In this document: in pieces, positions 7,347 through 9,707 of the stretch
Layout: each line of letters opens with the position of its first letter
How positions within the stretch are numbered: the first letter of the stretch is position 1
NCBI GenBank assembly: GCA_015486915.1
Contig: WFQS01000671.1
Location: forward strand, 1 to 9,707
Length of the DNA: 9,707 nucleotides
Source: Desulfobacteraceae bacterium
Lineage (GTDB): Bacteria > Desulfobacterota > Desulfobacteria > Desulfobacterales > Desulfobacteraceae
Reading direction: 5' to 3'
The notes under the pieces: generated by a model
The model's database searches: none
What the model saw: only the letters and a program-made list of their open reading frames with translations
Told to the model about the DNA's origin: nothing
Made by a program: the position numbers and the translations under genes

Positions 7347-8075
7347 ATGTTAATAATACCTGCCGTTGATATAAAACAGGGCAGATGCGTTCGTCTTCTC
7401 CAGGGGCGTATGGATGCTGAGACATGTTTTTCCGATGAACCCTGGCAGATGGCCTTAAAATGGGAAAATCAGGGTGCGGAACTTATACATCTTGTTGATC
7501 TTGACGGAGCCGTTGAAAAAAAAGTTAAAAATCTTGATGCCATTAAAAAAATTATAACTGAGGTGAAGGCCCCTGTCCAGGTGGGTGGTGGAATACGATC
7601 TGCAGAAACAGTTGAAATGTATCTTGATCTTGGTGTGTCAAGGGTGATTATTGGAAGTGAAGCCCTTTATAATCCGGAATTTGTCAGGGATGTCTGTAAA
7701 AAATTTCCAGGGCGGATTGTCGTGGCCATAGATGCCAGGGATGGCCTTGTGGCTGTTGAGGGGTGGACTGAAACTTCAGGAACAAAAGCTGTTGATCTGG
7801 CAAAGAAATTTGAACAGACCGGGGTTGCTGCAATTAATTTTACAGATATTTCCAGGGACGGAATGCAGACAGGACCCAATATAATTGAGACGGAAAAACT
7901 TGCAGAAGCCGTAAATATTCCGGTTGTAGCTTCAGGAGGAGTTTCTTCCATTAAAGATATAGAAAACCTTTTACCCCTAGAAAAAAAGGGAGTTACAGGT
8001 GTTATTACTGGCAGGGCTCTTTATGAAAAGACCCTTGACCTGAAAGAAGCAATAAAGATTTCAAAACATCCTTAG
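7347..8075 (+). CDS. hisA: ProFAR isomerase (phosphoribosylformimino-5-aminoimidazole carboxamide ribotide isomerase)
   Basis: 242 residues, the expected size for this TIM-barrel enzyme. It catalyses the Amadori-type isomerisation ProFAR to PRFAR in histidine synthesis, upstream of the HisHF step. The catalytic pair is present: Asp8 in IPAVDIKQGRCVRL and Asp129 in VAIDARDG. Phosphate-binding loops are GGIRS (80-84) on one half barrel and ASGGVSS (195-201) with GVITGRALYE (218-227) on the other. TDISRDGMQTGPN (166-178) is diagnostic of HisA over HisF. AAGG (7335-7338) is the ribosome binding site. There is no sign of the dual HisA/TrpF (PriA) type that I can judge by eye. It closes the two-gene hisBA unit. 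Confidence 0.97.
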   Translation: MLIIPAVDIKQGRCVRLLQGRMDAETCFSDEPWQMALKWENQGAELIHLVDLDGAVEKKVKNLDAIKKIITEVKAPVQVGGGIRSAETVEMYLDLGVSRVIIGSEALYNPEFVRDVCKKFPGRIVVAIDARDGLVAVEGWTETSGTKAVDLAKKFEQTGVAAINFTDISRDGMQTGPNIIETEKLAEAVNIPVVASGGVSSIKDIENLLPLEKKGVTGVITGRALYEKTLDLKEAIKISKHP

Positions 8076-8077
8076 AT

Positions 8078-8109
8078 GCTGACAGAAGATACTGGGAAAT
8101 AATGTCAGC
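8078..8109 (+). terminator. Hairpin after hisA, possible weak terminator
   Basis: A perfect seven-base stem, GCTGACA (8078-8084) and TGTCAGC (8103-8109), starts three bases after the hisA stop. It is followed by AGGTTAATTTGCTTTT, which is only a poor U-tract, and the loop is 18 bases. It may end or stabilise the hisBA transcript. Confidence 0.35.
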
Positions 8110-8145
8110 AGGTTAATTTGCTTTTATACTGGGGACCAGTAAGTA

Positions 8146-8174
8146 TTGACTTTCAGTAATGGATTGTTATTTTT
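8146..8174 (+). promoter_or_regulatory. Possible promoter upstream of repeat locus D and dnaG
   Basis: TTGACT (8146-8151), a 17-bp spacer and TATTTT (8169-8174) read toward dnaG. They match five and four consensus positions. The start would lie just before repeat locus D, so the whole repeat would be in the dnaG leader. An alternative -10 (TATAAT, 8421-8426) lies after the repeat but has a poor -35. Confidence 0.3.
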
Positions 8175-8204
8175 ATGAAATACAATTTATTTTTTATTTT
8201 TTTT

Positions 8205-8425
8205 TATAAGAAACTCCTGTAAATTTTTATTAAAATGAGAGTTTCCATATTTGTCAGAATCTTTGATTCTTTGAGGCTGTCTGAGAGTTTTCAGATCCGC
8301 CTCATGGCGGTTTATAAGAAAGAGCGTATTTTTAATAAATTAATAAATACTCTTTTTATTTTCGTTGAGAGGTACTGTAACGCAGTTCAGATCTGCCTCA
8401 TGGCCGTTACATGAAACTCTTATAA
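8205..8425 (+). repeat. Structured intergenic repeat, locus D (type I + type II units, plus remnant)
   Basis: The type I unit (8205-8316) has a GAAACTC/GAGTTTC stem (8210-8216, 8239-8245), a middle hairpin AGAATC-ttt-GATTCT (8256-8270) and a TGAGGC/GCCTCA stem (8272-8277, 8299-8304). The type II unit (8317-8411) has an AAAGAG/CTCTTT stem (8319-8324, 8350-8355) extended by TATTT/AAATA inside, the shortened linker TTCGTTGAGAGG, and a 3' hairpin (8369-8373 with 8395-8399). After it, TGAAACTC joined directly to TTATAA (8412-8425) looks like the stub of a third, type I unit. It lies 60 bases before dnaG. Confidence 0.9.
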
Positions 8426-8487
8426 TTCAAAGTATTTTGCAGTGGTTTCAATAAAATTTTTTAGTTTGGAGTCTGGGCTGAGCTTAT

Positions 8488-9707
8488 ATGTATATTCCTG
8501 AGAATAAAATTTCGGAAATATTAAATGCCTGTGATATTGTTGATGTGATAGCTGAATCTGTAATTCTGAAAAAATCCGGGAAGAATTATCTCGGGCTCTG
8601 CCCTTTTCATTCTGAAAAAACCCCTTCATTTTCAGTCAGTCCTCAAAAGCAGATTTTTCATTGTTTCGGGTGTGGTACAGGTGGAAATGTTTTTTCTTTT
8701 TTAATGAAACACCATGGTATTTCTTTTCCCGAAGCAGTTAAAATGGCTGCAAGAAGATGTTCCATTGAGATCAAAGACGTAACCATGTCGCCTGGAGCAA
8801 AAAAAAGGCTGGAAACAAGGGAGGGTCTTTTCAAACTCAACCACAGAGTAATGGAGTATTATTCGGAATGTCTTCAGAAAAACAGCTATGCATCAGGGGC
8901 AAGAAAATATCTTGAAAACCGGGGCATAAACAGTGAAATGCAGGATCAGTTTTGTCTCGGTTATGCCATTGACAGCTGGGACAGCCTGGTAAATTTTTTC
9001 AGGTGTATAAAGCTTGGCAGGCATCTCGCTGCGGCATCTGGTCTTGTTTTAAGAAAAAAACAGGGTGATGGCTATTATGACAGGTTCAGGCAGAGAATAA
9101 TTTTTCCAATCATTGATGTGAACATGCAGGTTGCAGGGTTCGGAGGAAGAGTTATGGATGATTCCATGCCGAAATATCTTAATTCTCCTGAAACACCTGT
9201 GTACAGCAAAAGCAGGATACTCTACGGACTTCATCTCTCAAAACAGCACTGCAGAAGGGAAAATTCTGTTTTTATTGTTGAAGGCTATTTTGATTTTCTT
9301 TCACTTTATCAAAACGGCGTAAAAAATACCGTGGCAAGTCTCGGAACAGCCCTTACCTCAGAGCATGTCCGACTTTTAAAGGGTTATGCTTCAAAAATGA
9401 TTCTGGTGTTTGATTCGGATAATGCAGGTATCAATGCTGCCAAAAGAAGCATCACAACATTTGTAAAACATGGGATTGATGTCAGAATTCTTGTTCTTCC
9501 CAAAGGAGATGATCCGGATTCCTTTATACGTAAATATGGAAAAGAGGAATTTAAAAAAGCTGCGGACAAATCGATGTCCATAATAAACTTTTTAAGCAAT
9601 ACTGCAATAAAGAAATACGGCCTTTCCATTGAGGGAAGAATAAACATTCTTGATGAAATGAAATTTCATCTTGCCGGTGTGGAGGACAGTGCTGCAAGGT
9701 CTCTGTA
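8488..9707 (+). CDS. dnaG: DNA primase, N-terminal part (runs off the window)
   Basis: 406 codons of DnaG, the primase that lays RNA primers for the lagging strand with the DnaB helicase; the frame is open at the window end. The CHC2 zinc-binding domain has C38PFH41 and C59FGC62 spaced as in bacterial primases. The RNA polymerase domain follows with FRQRIIFPI, VAGFGGR and PKYLNSPET. The TOPRIM domain is complete at its core: EGYFD with Glu265, and FDSDNAG with Asp309 and Asp311, the positions these residues hold in E. coli DnaG. KGDDPDSF (~339-346) supplies the further metal-binding acids. The helicase-interaction C-terminus is outside the window. ATG 8488 is the first possible start, because an in-frame TGA lies at 8479-8481. 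Its ribosome binding site is weak (GGAG at 8468-8471 is too far; GAG at 8480 is short). The leader carries repeat locus D. Confidence 0.97.
   Translation, partial: MYIPENKISEILNACDIVDVIAESVILKKSGKNYLGLCPFHSEKTPSFSVSPQKQIFHCFGCGTGGNVFSFLMKHHGISFPEAVKMAARRCSIEIKDVTMSPGAKKRLETREGLFKLNHRVMEYYSECLQKNSYASGARKYLENRGINSEMQDQFCLGYAIDSWDSLVNFFRCIKLGRHLAAASGLVLRKKQGDGYYDRFRQRIIFPIIDVNMQVAGFGGRVMDDSMPKYLNSPETPVYSKSRILYGLHLSKQHCRRENSVFIVEGYFDFLSLYQNGVKNTVASLGTALTSEHVRLLKGYASKMILVFDSDNAGINAAKRSITTFVKHGIDVRILVLPKGDDPDSFIRKYGKEEFKKAADKSMSIINFLSNTAIKKYGLSIEGRINILDEMKFHLAGVEDSAARSL

Overview
The window is ordinary bacterial chromosome, AT-rich, with eight protein genes: two cut by the window edges and six complete. 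Protein sizes, signatures and codon style fit a Gram-negative anaerobe such as a sulfate-reducing desulfobacterium. That placement is inference; no rRNA or other taxonomic marker is present.

Layout. (1) 2-373: C-terminal end of an oligopeptide/dipeptide ABC transporter ATPase (+). (2) 660-1343: a cytidylate kinase-like P-loop protein (+), behind a consensus-quality sigma70 promoter at 444-473. (3) 1668-2222: a SLOG-type Rossmann-fold protein of unknown role (-), convergent with gene 2; a good bidirectional terminator lies between them. (4) 2754-4397: CTP synthase pyrG (+), with a consensus promoter at 2588-2616 that carries an inverted repeat. (5) 4448-6226: a YcaO-type ATP-dependent backbone-modifying enzyme fused to TPR repeats (-), convergent with pyrG. 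(6-7) 6721-8075: hisB-hisA (+), two steps of histidine biosynthesis in one transcription unit. (8) 8488-window end: N-terminal two thirds of DNA primase dnaG (+).

The most unusual content is between genes. Four intergenic regions (about 1376-1580, 2274-2487, 6443-6650, 8205-8425) each hold a tandem pair of related units of about 95-115 bp. Each unit is a string of hairpins: a long-loop 5' hairpin, an optional small middle hairpin, and a TGAGGC...GCCTCA hairpin ending in TGGCnGTTATA. Two subtypes exist (type I, GAAACTC stem; type II, AGAAAGAGC stem), and each 5' hairpin type is always found with its own 3' hairpin type. Paired substitutions in the stems suggest that the structure itself is conserved. 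Three of the four loci point at the start of the next gene, and their ends resemble a -35/-10 pair, so they may supply promoters. This looks like an abundant, structured, REP/BIME- or MITE-like element that I cannot assign to a named family.

The genes do not form one pathway. Central nucleotide, DNA replication and histidine functions are mixed with a lone YcaO-TPR gene. A 38-codon Cys/Ser-containing reading frame lies divergently beside that gene and is a speculative candidate modification substrate.
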